A DNA stretch of 64,000 nt from contig NZ_CP129236.1 of the NCBI RefSeq assembly GCF_030413615.1, positions 2,836,001-2,900,000 of the forward strand, in the 5' to 3' direction. Source of the DNA: Planococcus shixiaomingii (lineage in GTDB: Bacteria; Bacillota; Bacilli; Bacillales_A; Planococcaceae). Made by a program: the position numbers and the translations under genes. Under the pieces are notes generated by a model. The model searched no databases. It saw only the letters and a program-made list of their open reading frames with translations, and was not told the origin of the DNA. Position 1 is the stretch's first letter; each line of letters opens with the position of its first letter. Of the stretch, positions 8,192-18,477 are shown piece after piece.

Positions 8192-10855
8192 ATGGAACCA
8201 TATGTACTGGGCTTTAATGAAATTGATAAATCCTACCTCTCTTCTGTCGGCGGAAAGGGAGCAAACTTAGGCGAAATGACAAAAGCCGGTTTTCCAATTC
8301 CACAAGGATTTTGTGTCTCGACGTCTGCTTACCGGTCTTTTTTGCAAGCAAGCAGCGAAATGGAAGGTTTTTACGAAGAGCTGAATCAACTTCACTTTGA
8401 CGACTTGGAACAAATCAGCCGGTTGGCGCAGCAAATCCGGGACCACATTAATTCCCTAACCATGCCCGAAGAAGTTAAAAATGCCATTGTTTCTGCCTGG
8501 CAAGCGACAGGACGGGACAAAGCATACGCCGTCCGGTCCAGTGCAACTGCAGAAGATTTGCCGTCCGCTTCTTTTGCAGGACAACAAGATACTTATTTAA
8601 ATGTTATTGGCCAGGAAGCTCTATTAAAAGCTGTTCAAAATTGCTGGGCTTCGCTGTATACTGACCGCGCGATCTCTTACCGTGCGAAAAATGGCTTCGA
8701 TCACCGCTCAGTCTTTCTTTCAGTCGTCGTCCAGGAAATGGTGTTTCCTGAGGTTTCCGGGATTTTATTTACAGCGGATCCGGTATCCGGCCATCGCCAC
8801 ACCATTTCCATCGATGCCAGCTACGGCCTTGGCGAAGCGTTAGTGGCGGGACTTGTAACGGCGGATTTATACCAAGTCCGAAGCGGGCAAATCATTAAAA
8901 AACAGATTTCCAAAAAAGAGCTCGCCATTTATTCACTGCCTCAAGGCGGTACGATTACAAAGCCCCTTCCTCCTGAATCGCAAGAAGCGCAAGCATTGTC
9001 CGATTCTCAAATTCTAGAGCTCGCCGCCATCGGTCAGCAAATTGAAAACCATTACGGTTCTGAACAGGACATTGAATGGGCGTATGCCAATAATAAATTC
9101 TTCATTCTCCAAAGCCGGCCCATCACATCACTTTATCCCCTACCCGCCGTTTCCGACACGGATTTTCACGTTTACATCAATTTCGGTTATATCCAAATGA
9201 TGACCGCGCCCATGAAACCGATATCCATTTCACTCATTAGTAATGTTACCAACTTTTTGGTTCCTACCCCAGCAGCCAATAAACGAATTTTGCGGGAAGC
9301 CGGTGGCCGGGCATTTGCCGATTTCACTAAACCTTTATCCCTTCCTCCTATGCGTCGCCGCATTTTAAAACTTATGGGCGGCATGGATAAAGCGATGGCA
9401 ACTGCATTATTGGAAGCCACTAGCCACCAAGAATTCCAACGCGTAACTGTGCCAAAGAAAGTTGTTGCCCGTACCGTAATAAGAGTGGCACCACACGTTG
9501 TAACAGTGCTGGCCAAAGCGGCCAACAATCTTCTATTCAAAAATCCGGCAACAGCGAACCGCCAGGCAACTGCATTTATCAACGAAAAAGTGGCGGAAAA
9601 CAAAAACATTCTGGCCATGCTGTCCTGTGCTGAACGCGTCCGTTTCATCCGTCGCAGCATGCGCAATATGTTTCCTGAAATCCTGACTAAGATTGTGCCT
9701 TATTTTATTGCGGGTATGTTGGCTTCCGGAAGGCTCGAAACAAAATTAAAAAATAAATTCGGCGACGTTGAAGCCGCTGAATTGCTCAGCAAGTTATACA
9801 AGTCCTTGCCTGGCAATGTGACAACTGAAATGGGGATCCAATTAGGAGACTTGGCCGATCATGCTCGAAAATCCCCTCAGTTGATCGCCTATTTGCAAAA
9901 CGCAGATAACCCCAATTTTTACGAAGGGTTGTACAATGTTCCCGGCGGTCTTGAATTTAAAAAAGAACTGGACCGCTTTCTTGGCGAATTCGGTTCTCGC
10001 TGCGCAGGGGAAATCGACATCGCTAAACCTCGATGGAGCGAAGAACCGGCCCAGCTTGTCCCTTCCATTATGAGTAATATTCAAACCGCGTCACCTGGCG
10101 AGCATCGAAATAAGTTTTATCAAGGCGAACTGGAAGCAGAAGAAACAGCGCAATACATCCTTTCTCATTTTGGTTTTATTGAAAAAAAATGGGTTTTTCG
10201 GCTGCTGAAGGTTTATCGCAACTTGATGGGCATGCGTGAACACCACAAATTCGCGCTGATACAGCTCATGTATTTGTACAAACGCGCCATGCTGGAAGAT
10301 GCCCGGTTCCTAGTTGAAAAAGGTGTGTTAGCGAAAACGGAAGACATTTTTTATTTAAGCCTGGAAGAATTTATCGCTCTGTTGGAAAACGGCAATGCGG
10401 TGCTGAAGGAAGGCACCATTGAAGCGAGAAAAAGAAAGAATCTATCGGATCAAAAGCTCCGTTCTCCGCGCATATTGACAAGTGATGGCGAGATGTTAAA
10501 CGGCAGACCGGTCGTTGAAGGCGGTCCAGAAGGAGCGATTATTGGTTCAGGCGTTTCCGCTGGTGTAGTCGAGGGCATCGCAAGAGTCGTTCTGCAGCCA
10601 GAAGACGCCAAACTTAATCGCGGAGAAATTTTGGTGGCCCCTTTCACCGATCCCGGGTGGACGCCTTTGTTTACATCGGCGGTCGGTCTTGTAACAGAAG
10701 TTGGCGGCATGATGACTCACGGGTCTGTTGTGGCGCGTGAATATGGAATTCCTGCTGTCGTGGGCGTCGACAATGCGACAGAATTGATAAAAGATGGGGA
10801 GTGGATTCGCGTGGACGGGACTCAAGGATTTGTGGAGAAAATTGAGCATCCTTAA
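8192..10855 (+). CDS. Rifampin phosphotransferase / PEP synthase family protein
   Basis: An 887-residue ATP-grasp plus swivelling-histidine enzyme. The N-terminal ATP-binding domain (to about residue 320) shows [30 protein letters not shown] and [20 protein letters not shown]. The C-terminal phosphohistidine domain shows TDPGWTPLF and [18 protein letters not shown] (His near 843). It would usually be labelled PEP synthase, but motif wording and length follow the Listeria-type rifampin phosphotransferase, which moves the beta-phosphate of ATP to rifamycins. The central ~430 residues form the putative substrate domain and are more divergent, so the substrate is uncertain. ATG 8192 is chosen for the RBS CGGAGGTG; an in-frame GTG at 8162 lacks one. 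A YyaL-like gene starts 23 nt downstream. Confidence 0.85.
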   Translation: MEPYVLGFNEIDKSYLSSVGGKGANLGEMTKAGFPIPQGFCVSTSAYRSFLQASSEMEGFYEELNQLHFDDLEQISRLAQQIRDHINSLTMPEEVKNAIVSAWQATGRDKAYAVRSSATAEDLPSASFAGQQDTYLNVIGQEALLKAVQNCWASLYTDRAISYRAKNGFDHRSVFLSVVVQEMVFPEVSGILFTADPVSGHRHTISIDASYGLGEALVAGLVTADLYQVRSGQIIKKQISKKELAIYSLPQGGTITKPLPPESQEAQALSDSQILELAAIGQQIENHYGSEQDIEWAYANNKFFILQSRPITSLYPLPAVSDTDFHVYINFGYIQMMTAPMKPISISLISNVTNFLVPTPAANKRILREAGGRAFADFTKPLSLPPMRRRILKLMGGMDKAMATALLEATSHQEFQRVTVPKKVVARTVIRVAPHVVTVLAKAANNLLFKNPATANRQATAFINEKVAENKNILAMLSCAERVRFIRRSMRNMFPEILTKIVPYFIAGMLASGRLETKLKNKFGDVEAAELLSKLYKSLPGNVTTEMGIQLGDLADHARKSPQLIAYLQNADNPNFYEGLYNVPGGLEFKKELDRFLGEFGSRCAGEIDIAKPRWSEEPAQLVPSIMSNIQTASPGEHRNKFYQGELEAEETAQYILSHFGFIEKKWVFRLLKVYRNLMGMREHHKFALIQLMYLYKRAMLEDARFLVEKGVLAKTEDIFYLSLEEFIALLENGNAVLKEGTIEARKRKNLSDQKLRSPRILTSDGEMLNGRPVVEGGPEGAIIGSGVSAGVVEGIARVVLQPEDAKLNRGEILVAPFTDPGWTPLFTSAVGLVTEVGGMMTHGSVVAREYGIPAVVGVDNATELIKDGEWIRVDGTQGFVEKIEHP

Positions 10856-10878
10856 AAATCGAAAGGTGGAGTGGCAAC

Positions 10879-12960
10879 ATGAACGAGCCTGAAAAAGATC
10901 CGGCAATCGATGCGCGTCCAAACTCGGAAAAAAATTGGCTGTCCTTGGAAAAGTCACCATATCTCCTGCAGCATGAAAGGAATCCGGTAAACTGGTATCC
11001 GTGGGGAAATGCGGCATTCGAGCGTGCAATGCGCGAAAACAAACCGGTGTTTTTATCGATCGGCTACAGCACTTGCCATTGGTGCCATGTGATGGAAGAA
11101 GAGTCGTTTGAAGATGAAGAAGTGGCCGCACTATTGAACAACCACTTCATCGCCATCAAAGTTGACCGCGAAGAACGCCCTGACATCGACTCAATTTATA
11201 TGAACGTTTGCCAAATGCTGACTGGCGAAGGCGGGTGGCCATTAAATGTCTTTTTGACACCTGAGCAAAAACCTTTTTATGCCGGCACCTATTTTCCGAA
11301 AACTGGGAAATATGGGCGTCCGGGCATGATGGATGTCTTGCCGCAGCTCCTTAATATCTATAAAAACGACGCAGAAAGAATAGCGGATATTGCCGGCAAG
11401 TTGACACTTGCCTTGCAACCGGACAATTCATCAACTCAAGATAAAATTCCGTTCCACGTATTAAACAAAGCTTTTTCGATTCTTGAAAGCGAATTTGATC
11501 AGGTCTATGGCGGATTCGGCACTGCCCCAAAATTCCCGACGCCGAGCATGTTGTTGTATTTGCTCCGCTATTCTCAAGTAAAAGCCAATCCAAAAGCGTT
11601 TGAGATGGTCAAAAAAACGCTCTCTGCAATTGCAGATGGTGGAATTTACGACCACATCGGCTACGGCTTTGCCCGCTACTCGACCGATCAGCAATGGCTG
11701 GTCCCCCATTTCGAGAAAATGCTTTATGACCAAGCACAGCTGCTGACGGTATATACGGAAGCTTATTTGATCAAACCGGATCCGCTCTACAAGAAAATTG
11801 TTTACGACACCATTGAATTTATTGAGCGCGAAATGACTCATCCCAAAGGCGGATTTTATTCGGGGATCGATGCGGATAGTGAAGGCAAGGAAGGCACTTA
11901 TTACGTTTGGTCGGGGACCGAAATCGATTCGATACTTGGCGCTGAAAAAGCCGCGTTATATAACGAAGTTTACAACATCACCCGCCAAGGCAATTTCGAA
12001 GGCAAAAACATCCCTAATTTGATCAGTACAAATAAACCCGGTATTGCAGAAAAACATGGACTGAGCACAGATGAATTGGAAAAAGAATTGGAGAATTGCC
12101 GCGTTTTGCTGCTCACGAAAAGGCAAGAACGGAAGTACCCGCATTTGGATGATAAAATTTTAACGGCTTGGAACGGCATGTGCATCGCAGCACTCGCAAA
12201 GGCTGGCGCAGTTTTTTCAGAACCTAGTTTCATTGGGCTTGCGCAAAAAGCGGCTGCATTTGTTGACGGCGAGTTATGGCAAAATGATTTTTTGTATGCC
12301 CGCTTCCGGGATGGCGAAGCCAAGCATATGGGTTATCTTGATGACTACGCACATTTACTGGCCGGGCAATTGGAATTGTTTTTAGCAACTGGAGAAACTG
12401 TCCATATTCAAAAAGCTGTCCGCTTGGCTAATCTATTGTTCGAACGGTTTGCGGATACGGAATTCTATGGCTTTTTCTTTACTGACAAGGAAACAGAAGC
12501 GCTTATTGTCCGTGATAAATCAATAATTGACAGTGCCATGCCTTCTGGCAACGGCATTGCCATACAGCAATTATGGCGGCTTGCCAAACTGACCGGTGAC
12601 AACGAACTGCTCACGAAAACTGAACAAGCGATGAATTCGTTTGCCGACGAGGCCATTCGCTACCCTACAGCGGTGCTGTCATTACTGACTGCCCGTATGG
12701 CTTTTGAAGCGGACGGCAAAGAAGTTGTTGTCAGCGGAACAGATGAAAAAATGAAACTAGAGCTGTATGATTTTATCCGCACTACTTACCGGCCACATGA
12801 CGTCTGGCTGGAAGCTGAAGATGTTTTAGTACCTGAAACTGCAGCGCTGACTGAAGGCCGGCATCACGATGACAAACTTTTTGCTGTTTATATTTGTGAG
12901 CATTCGGTTTGCCAAATGCCGATTTTTGATTTGAATGAAGCGAAACAAGCTTTAATATAA
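10879..12960 (+). CDS. YyaL-like thioredoxin-domain protein (DUF255)
   Basis: A 693-residue protein of the DUF255/YyaL (SPATA20-like) family. The N-terminal thioredoxin-like domain contains [20 protein letters not shown] with the CHWC pair at residues 66 and 69. A long alpha-barrel domain like the GlcNAc epimerase fold follows (for example [56 protein letters not shown]). Length equals the family norm. Biochemical function is not established; no signal peptide is seen. The ATG has AAAGGTGGAG upstream and lies 23 nt after the preceding gene, so they probably share a transcript. Followed by a shared terminator at 13045. Confidence 0.9.
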   Translation: MNEPEKDPAIDARPNSEKNWLSLEKSPYLLQHERNPVNWYPWGNAAFERAMRENKPVFLSIGYSTCHWCHVMEEESFEDEEVAALLNNHFIAIKVDREERPDIDSIYMNVCQMLTGEGGWPLNVFLTPEQKPFYAGTYFPKTGKYGRPGMMDVLPQLLNIYKNDAERIADIAGKLTLALQPDNSSTQDKIPFHVLNKAFSILESEFDQVYGGFGTAPKFPTPSMLLYLLRYSQVKANPKAFEMVKKTLSAIADGGIYDHIGYGFARYSTDQQWLVPHFEKMLYDQAQLLTVYTEAYLIKPDPLYKKIVYDTIEFIEREMTHPKGGFYSGIDADSEGKEGTYYVWSGTEIDSILGAEKAALYNEVYNITRQGNFEGKNIPNLISTNKPGIAEKHGLSTDELEKELENCRVLLLTKRQERKYPHLDDKILTAWNGMCIAALAKAGAVFSEPSFIGLAQKAAAFVDGELWQNDFLYARFRDGEAKHMGYLDDYAHLLAGQLELFLATGETVHIQKAVRLANLLFERFADTEFYGFFFTDKETEALIVRDKSIIDSAMPSGNGIAIQQLWRLAKLTGDNELLTKTEQAMNSFADEAIRYPTAVLSLLTARMAFEADGKEVVVSGTDEKMKLELYDFIRTTYRPHDVWLEAEDVLVPETAALTEGRHHDDKLFAVYICEHSVCQMPIFDLNEAKQALI

Positions 12961-13044
12961 ACTGTTTGCACACTGAAGCAGTTTAACGTGAAATATAGAT
13001 GGTGTGATTGTAGAATACCCAAAACCGCTCATATACTTTAACAA

Positions 13045-13080
13045 AAAAACCGTTCAAGCCAAAGCTTGAACGGTTTTTCT
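13045..13080. terminator. Bidirectional terminator between convergent genes
   Basis: The stem AAAAACCGTTCAAGC / GCTTGAACGGTTTTT (13045-13059 with 13064-13078) can serve both the YyaL-like gene and the convergent 96-aa gene. Confidence 0.85.
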
Positions 13081-13370
13081 TACTCCTGATTAGATGATTT
13101 AATGCGGTAACGCGAGTCATTTTCAAGTTTATTGAAAATTTCAATGTAGCGTTCTTCGGAACCGCCGACTTCTTCTGGCGCTTCTTCAGCCAGAACTTCA
13201 GCTAGCGGCCTAAACTCCGGTTCGACAATCCGTGAATCGAAATCATTCATCAGTATTTGAAGCTCGCTGTAATTTTCAACTTGTTTATCTTTTTTCACTT
13301 CCTCGAAAAGCTGATCGCTTTCTTCTTCTGTCAATTCTACATACCCTACTGTAATTCGCTGCTTTTGCAT
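13080..13370 (-). CDS. Uncharacterised acidic protein, 96 aa, probable general stress gene
   Basis: I do not recognise a family. The product is soluble and rich in Glu/Asp (VELTEEESDQLFEEVKKDK, VLAEEAPEEVGGSEERY), mostly predicted helical, with no cysteine pairs or membrane segment. The gene is supported by a strong RBS (AGGAGGGCTTTAA before the ATG), by a terminator right after the stop, and by a very good SigB-type promoter at 13413-13439. Expression under stress or on entry to stationary phase is therefore the main clue to its role. Confidence 0.75.
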   Translation of the reverse strand: MQKQRITVGYVELTEEESDQLFEEVKKDKQVENYSELQILMNDFDSRIVEPEFRPLAEVLAEEAPEEVGGSEERYIEIFNKLENDSRYRIKSSNQE

Positions 13371-13412
13371 TTAAAGCCCTCCTAGTTCCGGTACTATCTA
13401 ATTTTCTCTTCT

Positions 13413-13439
13413 ATACCCTTAGCTTGAACTTGGATAAAC
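13413..13439 (-). promoter_or_regulatory. SigB-type promoter of the 96-aa gene
   Basis: Minus strand GTTTAT (13439-13434), 15-bp spacer, GGGTAT (13418-13413), close to the SigB consensus. It is 43 bp upstream of the start codon. Confidence 0.65.
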
Positions 13440-13530
13440 CTGACAAGTGCGGCAAATTAAACTAGAAGGCAATCCTCGTTTCCTATATGATGAAACTAAT
13501 AGAAAAACTTGAAGAACCGGAGTGATACAT

Positions 13531-14190
13531 ATGCGCGTCGCCATATTTGATTTTGATGGAACTTTGTATTCAAAAGAAACTTTCCAGCTGATGATGGACC
13601 ATCTGAAAAACCATCCTGAGCACAGCGCACGTTATCGCCAATTTTTCCGTGCTATTTTGCCGCCGTATATCGGCAGCAAGCTGAAAATATATCCCGAAAA
13701 GAAAATGCGGGAACGTTCGGTTCAAGCCTATTTGGCCGCTCTTGAGACCTTCTCCCAACATGATTTGGAAGAATACTTTGGTGAAATCGCTGCGAAGATG
13801 CACGATGACATGAATCAGAGTGTAGTAGAACGGCTCAAGCAACACGTGGCAAACGATGACTACGTAATGCTTGTGTCAGGTGCCTTCACCCCGCTTCTTC
13901 ATGCAGTCACAAAACAAATGCCGATAAAAACGATCATCGGCACTGAAATTCCATATAAAAACGATATGTTAGATCACAAATCTCCGATTTCACATGTTCA
14001 AGGACCGTTAAAAACAGAAAAAATAAAACAAGCATTGGAAGGACAACAAATCGACTGGGCCAATAGCTACGCATATGGCGATAGCCATTCCGACTTGCCA
14101 GTCCTGGAACTGGTCGGCCATCCAGTTTGTGTCCATCCTGAACCACGCCTTCGCACCGTCGCCGAAAAACGTAAGTGGGAAATTATATAA
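13531..14190 (+). CDS. HAD-superfamily phosphatase (HAD-IB, SerB-like)
   Basis: A 219-residue cytosolic phosphohydrolase. The catalytic motif I is IFDFDGTLYSKE (nucleophile Asp about residue 7), motif II is LVSGAFTPLL, and motif IV is YGDSHSDLPVLELVGHPVCV, the ending typical of HAD-IB enzymes. The helical cap sits between motifs I and II. The substrate is not predictable; relatives dephosphorylate phosphoserine, sugar phosphates or lipid phosphates. The ATG at 13531 is preferred over GTG 13522 because CCGGAGTG then has a suitable spacing. It stands alone, with a terminator directly behind. Confidence 0.85.
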   Translation: MRVAIFDFDGTLYSKETFQLMMDHLKNHPEHSARYRQFFRAILPPYIGSKLKIYPEKKMRERSVQAYLAALETFSQHDLEEYFGEIAAKMHDDMNQSVVERLKQHVANDDYVMLVSGAFTPLLHAVTKQMPIKTIIGTEIPYKNDMLDHKSPISHVQGPLKTEKIKQALEGQQIDWANSYAYGDSHSDLPVLELVGHPVCVHPEPRLRTVAEKRKWEII

Positions 14191-14191
14191 C

Positions 14192-14236
14192 AAAAGGAAA
14201 AAGTCTCTCCAGTTGCAGAGACTTTTTCCTTTTTCT
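14192..14236 (+). terminator. Terminator of the HAD phosphatase gene
   Basis: A 17-bp perfect stem (14192-14208 with 14217-14233) is followed by T-rich sequence. Confidence 0.85.
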
Positions 14237-14951
14237 TTATTGAAGCTTTATTTCTTTCGGTAAATCATCAAATGACTAGTACTCCAGCATAATATTAAGG
14301 GCCGGTAAAGAAAGATGATACAAACTTAAATTAACTTATATTTCTCAATTAACAGTAAATTTTTAATCGCAAAATTGCATAATAATTCATGAATTGAAAT
14401 TCTGTTTTCATAAAAATATTATCTTTTATAAAAACAGCCTATTGATTTCGGCAAAAGATCGAATAACTTGTCCTGCTCTCTTTTTTCAATAGAACCATCC
14501 AACTGCTGGATTACGTCTCTCACTGATCATAAATCCCCCTTAAACTCATTGATATAGAGCCTTCAATACTTAATAGAAATTACAGCATACTGTTCCCTCT
14601 AGTTTTCTTACAACGAAAGAATTAAAATAATCAAGTTGCCTTAAGCCCGAAACTGACCAATGCACTTTTTCAGTAATCTAAAACCCTCTCCATTAAGACC
14701 ATTTCAATCCCCGCCCATGAGGTTTTCCAAAAAAATTCTCCACACTCACGTTTTTAATTACTTTTAAAAATAATATCAAACTCTCCACCTAAACTCCTAT
14801 ATTGAGATACCTTTATAGATAGTACCTCTCATTTTCGCACTCTTAAAAATTTTATTTTCCACTTTTAATTTTCTTCACAAAATTATATTTATCTGATAAG
14901 ATTCACCTTAACGAATAAATATCCAAAATAACATTAATGGGGGAACAACAG
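14237..14951. other. 700-bp AT-rich gap upstream of the amino acid transporter
   Basis: No long open frame on either strand and no recognised RNA family. The only coding hint is a 34-codon minus-strand frame at 14419-14523 with a good RBS. The right end must contain the artP-like promoter and leader; I found no T-box or known riboswitch signature there. Confidence 0.5.
14419..14523 (-). CDS. Possible 34-aa small protein, unknown
   Basis: A GTG start with AAGGGGGA 10 nt upstream opens a 34-codon frame with hydrophilic N-terminal and Gly-Cys-Phe-Tyr C-terminal parts (VIQQLDGSIEKREQDKLFDL). It could be a genuine small gene or the remnant of a larger one; no homologue is recognised. The ribosome site is the main support. 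Confidence 0.3.
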   Translation of the reverse strand: MRDVIQQLDGSIEKREQDKLFDLLPKSIGCFYKR

Positions 14952-15743
14952 ATGAAAAAGAAAAATACGTTTATTGCTATGTGCGCATCGCTGGCATTAT
15001 TTTTAGGGGCTTGCGGCGGCGGAGAAGAAGGCCAGACAGGTTCAGGCGGATCTTCTGAAGATAAAGTGCTTGAAATGGGCACGTCAGCTGATTTCGCACC
15101 ATTTGAGTCACGTAATCCCGAAGGCGAATTTGTAGGCTTTGATATCGAACTTGCCCAGCATATTGCAGATGAGCTTGGCTACGAATTAAAAATAAACGAT
15201 ATGAAATTTGATGGATTGATTGGTGCACTTCAAAACAATCGTGTGGACATGGTTCTTTCTGGTATGTCTGCAACTGAAGAACGAAAAGAAAACGTTGATT
15301 TCTCAATCGAGTACAACCGTTCTGGAGAAATTTTCATTACTACTCCTGATTCTCCGATTAAAACTCTGGAAGATTTAGAAGGCAAAACGCTTGGTGTTCA
15401 GCTTGGATCAATCCAGGAAGAAGGCGCAAACGAAATAAAAGAAACTGAAGGCCTCAACTATGAGATCAAAGCCCTTGATGAGTCCGGAGCTCTTATCCAA
15501 GAACTTTTGAGCAACCGTGTTGATGCTGTTTATATGGATAAAGCGGCTGGCCTTGGGTACGTCAATGAACAGGATTTAGCATATTTTGACGATCCGACTA
15601 CAAGTTCCCCGGGTATGGCTGTAGCTTTCCCGAAAGGCAGCGAACTAGTAGATGACGTCAACAAAGTTTTGGAAGAAGCAGAAAAAAGCGGCAAACTTCA
15701 AGAACTTAAAGATAAATGGTTATCAGAAGAGCAAACCGAATAA
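14952..15743 (+). CDS. artP: Polar amino acid ABC transporter substrate-binding lipoprotein (ArtP-like)
   Basis: Extracytoplasmic receptor of an amino acid importer, 263 residues. A lipoprotein signal peptide ends in LFLGACGGG, placing the lipidated Cys near residue 21. The solute-binding fold follows: MGTSADFAPFES, VGFDIELAQHIADELGY, VDMVLSGMSATEERKENVDF and GKTLGVQLGSIQEEGA, all close to B. subtilis ArtP (YqiX), an arginine-binding protein. Ligand preference (arginine, glutamine or similar) is inferred. ATG 14952 is chosen because GGGGGAACA precedes it; an in-frame ATG at 14937 has none. First gene of a three-gene operon with permease and ATPase. Confidence 0.88.
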   Translation: MKKKNTFIAMCASLALFLGACGGGEEGQTGSGGSSEDKVLEMGTSADFAPFESRNPEGEFVGFDIELAQHIADELGYELKINDMKFDGLIGALQNNRVDMVLSGMSATEERKENVDFSIEYNRSGEIFITTPDSPIKTLEDLEGKTLGVQLGSIQEEGANEIKETEGLNYEIKALDESGALIQELLSNRVDAVYMDKAAGLGYVNEQDLAYFDDPTTSSPGMAVAFPKGSELVDDVNKVLEEAEKSGKLQELKDKWLSEEQTE

Positions 15744-15777
15744 CTACTACAATACTTCTGGAAAAGAGATGTAAACT

Positions 15778-16437
15778 ATGAATTTGGATTTCGCCCAAAT
15801 GGTGCCCTATATTCCTTTTATGCTCCAAGGAATATGGGTCACTTTAAAATTTGTATTCTTTGCAATTATCTTAGGTGCCATTCTCGGCACACTTTTGGCA
15901 TTGTGCAAAATAAGCCATATAAAGATTTTAAGATGGTTGGCGGACGCCTACACATCTGTATTCCGCGGAACGCCTCTTATCTTGCAGTTGATGATCATCT
16001 ATTATGCTATTCCTCAATTGACCGGTTATGATATTGATGCATTTTTAGCAGCTATTTTAGCGTTCGGCTTAAACTCCTCGGCCTATATTTCTGAAATTAT
16101 CCGTGCCGGAATCCAAGCAGTCGACAAAGGGCAAATGGAAGCTGCCCATGCACTTGGAATTCCATATCGCCAAATGATGAAAGACATTATTTTGCCGCAG
16201 GCGTTGAAAAACATTTTGCCTGCTTTGATGAATGAATTTATTACGTTGACTAAAGAGTCTGCCATCGTTTCGACAATCGGCTATTTAGACTTGATGCGCC
16301 GTGCACAAGTTGTCGGGGCGGATCTGTTCCGCAACTTCGAGCCTTTGCTGTTTGTCGGCGTCATTTACTGGTGTCTCGTCATGGGATTAACAGTGATCGG
16401 AAGAAAGTTCGAACGGAGGCTGAAAAAGAGTGATTAA
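15778..16437 (+). CDS. artQ: Polar amino acid ABC transporter permease (ArtQ-like)
   Basis: Integral membrane subunit, 219 residues, with about five hydrophobic helices (for example [18 protein letters not shown]). The EAA loop that contacts the ATPase is visible at [20 protein letters not shown] (about residues 121-140), and the HisM/GlnP-type motif [20 protein letters not shown] is near residue 60. It lies 34 nt after the binding-protein gene and overlaps the ATPase gene by 8 bp, so the subunits are translated together. Confidence 0.92.
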   Translation: MNLDFAQMVPYIPFMLQGIWVTLKFVFFAIILGAILGTLLALCKISHIKILRWLADAYTSVFRGTPLILQLMIIYYAIPQLTGYDIDAFLAAILAFGLNSSAYISEIIRAGIQAVDKGQMEAAHALGIPYRQMMKDIILPQALKNILPALMNEFITLTKESAIVSTIGYLDLMRRAQVVGADLFRNFEPLLFVGVIYWCLVMGLTVIGRKFERRLKKSD

Positions 16438-17152
16438 GGTAGAAAAATTGCACAAAAGCTTCGGCAATCATGAAGTTTTAAAAAACATCACCACTGAAAT
16501 TAAAAAAGGCCAAGTGGTTTCCATAATCGGGCCCTCAGGATCCGGGAAATCAACGTTTCTGCGCTGCTTGAACTTGCTGGAAACACCTACATCCGGAACC
16601 ATTTGGATCGACGGCAAAAACTTGATGGATTCGAAAAAAGGCAATCCCAAAATCCGGCAGCAAATCGGCATGGTATTCCAGCATTTTCACTTATTTCCGC
16701 ACATGACCGTTCTTGAAAATCTGACGTATGCACCAATTAAAGTGAAAGGCGAAAAAAAAGCTGTTGCCGATGATAAAGCACGCACATTATTGAAACGTGT
16801 TGGCTTAGCTGAAAAAGAAAAAGCGTACCCAAGCAGTTTATCGGGCGGCCAAAAACAGCGTGTGGCGATTGCACGTGCGCTCGCGATGGAACCGGAACTT
16901 ATGCTTTTTGATGAACCAACTTCAGCGCTCGATCCTGAGATGGTTAAAGAAGTGCTCGATGTAATGAAAGATTTAGCAAAATCCGGTATGACAATGGCGG
17001 TAGTTACACACGAAATGGGCTTTGCCCGTGAAGTTGCAGACCGCGTCTTATTCCTGGACCACGGCGTATTGGTCGAAGAAGGAGTTCCTGCTGAATTTTT
17101 CATCAGTCCAAAAACAGATCGTGCTAGAGATTTTCTGGAAAAAGTATTATAA
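16430..17152 (+). CDS. artM: Polar amino acid ABC transporter ATP-binding protein (ArtM-like)
   Basis: ATPase subunit of 240 residues. Walker [13 protein letters not shown] (about residues 34-45), Q-loop [11 protein letters not shown], signature [16 protein letters not shown], Walker [13 protein letters not shown] and the switch histidine in VVTHEMGFA are all intact. The start is GTG at 16430, overlapping the permease gene by 8 bp, with AACGGAGG upstream. It completes the artPQM-like importer. A terminator begins at the stop codon. Confidence 0.94.
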   Translation: MIKVEKLHKSFGNHEVLKNITTEIKKGQVVSIIGPSGSGKSTFLRCLNLLETPTSGTIWIDGKNLMDSKKGNPKIRQQIGMVFQHFHLFPHMTVLENLTYAPIKVKGEKKAVADDKARTLLKRVGLAEKEKAYPSSLSGGQKQRVAIARALAMEPELMLFDEPTSALDPEMVKEVLDVMKDLAKSGMTMAVVTHEMGFAREVADRVLFLDHGVLVEEGVPAEFFISPKTDRARDFLEKVL

Positions 17153-17178
17153 AAAGATGCCCTCTGGCATCTTTTTTT
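17151..17178 (+). terminator. Terminator of the artPQM-like operon
   Basis: The stem AAAAAGATGCC / GGCATCTTTTT with loop CTCT is followed by TT. Nearly the same hairpin recurs at 17463-17488 on the other side of a repeat element. Confidence 0.85.
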
Positions 17179-17459
17179 AGATTGTTGAATAAGCCATATT
17201 GAAAAATGACAAAGAAATGTACCCATTGCCACTTTGCTCCATAGCTACAGAATAAGAACAAATCTACCTTCCCTACTTTCCTTCTTGTCATCTTGGCTAA
17301 TTCTATAAATGTAGTGGAAGGCGGCGAGGCGACTTCAGCGGGGCCAGCACGAGCCGAAGAGCCTGACGGAGTGAAGCGAAGGAAGCGGCTTAGGCCGTGT
17401 CCGCGGAAAGCGTCCGCCTGAAGCGAAATGAAAAAGCTAATAAATTTTCTCGACAGTCT
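17179..17459. mobile_element. Candidate MITE-like element with terminal inverted repeats (repeat copy 2)
   Basis: The left end AGATTGTTGAATAA (17179-17192) is an imperfect inverted repeat of the right end TTTCTCGACAGTCT (17446-17459), 10-11 of 14 matching. The right 140 bp (17318-17459) is GC-rich and related to the repeat at 3325-3465. The element is flanked by two near-identical terminator hairpins, as if inserted beside or into one that was duplicated. No transposase is encoded. The mobile nature is inferred. Confidence 0.45.
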
Positions 17460-17462
17460 GAT

Positions 17463-17489
17463 AAAAAGATGCCCTCGGACATCTTTTTA
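17463..17489 (+). terminator. Second copy of the art-operon terminator hairpin
   Basis: AAAAAGATG / CATCTTTTT encloses CCCTCGGA and is followed by ATA. It differs from 17151-17178 at only a few bases, mainly in the loop and upper stem. Confidence 0.6.
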
Positions 17490-17544
17490 TATAGCATTGT
17501 TCATTTCTTGCTCATATCTCATACCGCTCTCCCCTTTTCCCGCA

Positions 17545-17553
17545 TGCTATAAT
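17545..17553 (+). promoter_or_regulatory. Extended -10 promoter of the 293-aa membrane-anchored protein gene
   Basis: TGCTATAAT is an extended -10 element about 40 bp upstream of the GTG start; no good -35 is visible at the right distance. Confidence 0.5.
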
Positions 17554-17592
17554 CGAGCGAGTGCGTTAAAGCAGACAGTTGAGGTGAAATTA

Positions 17593-18474
17593 GTGTTTAG
17601 AAAAATTATTATTTTTGTATCGGTCTTTTTTTTCATGACGTTGATTTTATTCGCGGGCATGATGTATTTGAAAAATGAAGTTGAGGTTTACTCGGACGGC
17701 GGGATATCGTTGGTTATTGACAAGCCCACCTTCTTTACAATCGCTGAACCGAAAGTGACCGAACAAGGTTCAGACATCACGTATGAGCATGACATCCATT
17801 TGCTTGGTTTGCCTCTAGGCAAATACACTTTGGTTGAACGAACATTGGATAATGGCGTGAAGTTGTTATTCGAAGAAGTTGCCAACACGAGCTGGATGCC
17901 TTATGTTTTATCTTTGAATTTGCAAGGTTTGGCAGAGGGCAAGTTGAAATCATGGAATGAAGAACCGATCCCCCGCGCAGAAGATCCGGTATATGGAATG
18001 GATCCGACGACAAACCCCTTAGGTACGGTTGAATGGAATGGACATGAACTATTGCAAGGAAATCTCTTTGTCAGCCGAAACCTGACACTTGGAAATGGCG
18101 ACAAGGTGCATGAACTTCGGCATGAGATAACAGATTTTGCGTTTGAAGATGGCGTGATCCAGAAAAACTTCTGGCTCCCTCCAAAGCACAAAAGCCAATC
18201 ATGGGTGATATTGTCAACAGAAGCTCTCTTTGAGACAAATGGCAAGGAAAATGAATGGATTGAGTTTGCGGCGAATAACCGACAACAGCAATTGAACTGG
18301 CTCACGCCGTCCGGTCCTTATGTTAAATTAGCGTTAACCGATGATCCGCGCACACAATTGGCATATGGCCTTGTCCCAGAACGGACAAAAGGACAGACTT
18401 ACAAGGAATGGAACGAAACCTCCCCTTCGCTCTTTTTTGAAACAATGGCTTTGAATTCACAAATAAATCAATAG
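17593..18474 (+). CDS. Uncharacterised membrane-anchored extracytoplasmic protein
   Basis: About 293 residues; I do not recognise the family. An N-terminal signal-anchor (RKIIIFVSVFFFMTLILFAG, residues 3-22) is followed by a beta-rich outer domain with many charged and aromatic residues (EVEVYSDGGISLVIDKP, HDIHLLGLPLGKYTLVERT, ALTDDPRTQLAYGL). No catalytic motif or lipobox is seen. The start is GTG at 17593 with GAGGTG 6 nt upstream; an upstream in-frame ATG at 17428 lies inside the repeat element and is unlikely. It has its own extended -10 promoter and a terminator, so it is a single-gene unit. Confidence 0.7.
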   Translation: MFRKIIIFVSVFFFMTLILFAGMMYLKNEVEVYSDGGISLVIDKPTFFTIAEPKVTEQGSDITYEHDIHLLGLPLGKYTLVERTLDNGVKLLFEEVANTSWMPYVLSLNLQGLAEGKLKSWNEEPIPRAEDPVYGMDPTTNPLGTVEWNGHELLQGNLFVSRNLTLGNGDKVHELRHEITDFAFEDGVIQKNFWLPPKHKSQSWVILSTEALFETNGKENEWIEFAANNRQQQLNWLTPSGPYVKLALTDDPRTQLAYGLVPERTKGQTYKEWNETSPSLFFETMALNSQINQ

Positions 18475-18477
18475 ACC

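Noticed and set aside
14600..14951. T-box or other amino acid riboswitch upstream of the artP-like gene
   Set aside because: I searched for the T-box sequence and for known aptamer cores and found none; no terminator hairpin precedes the start.
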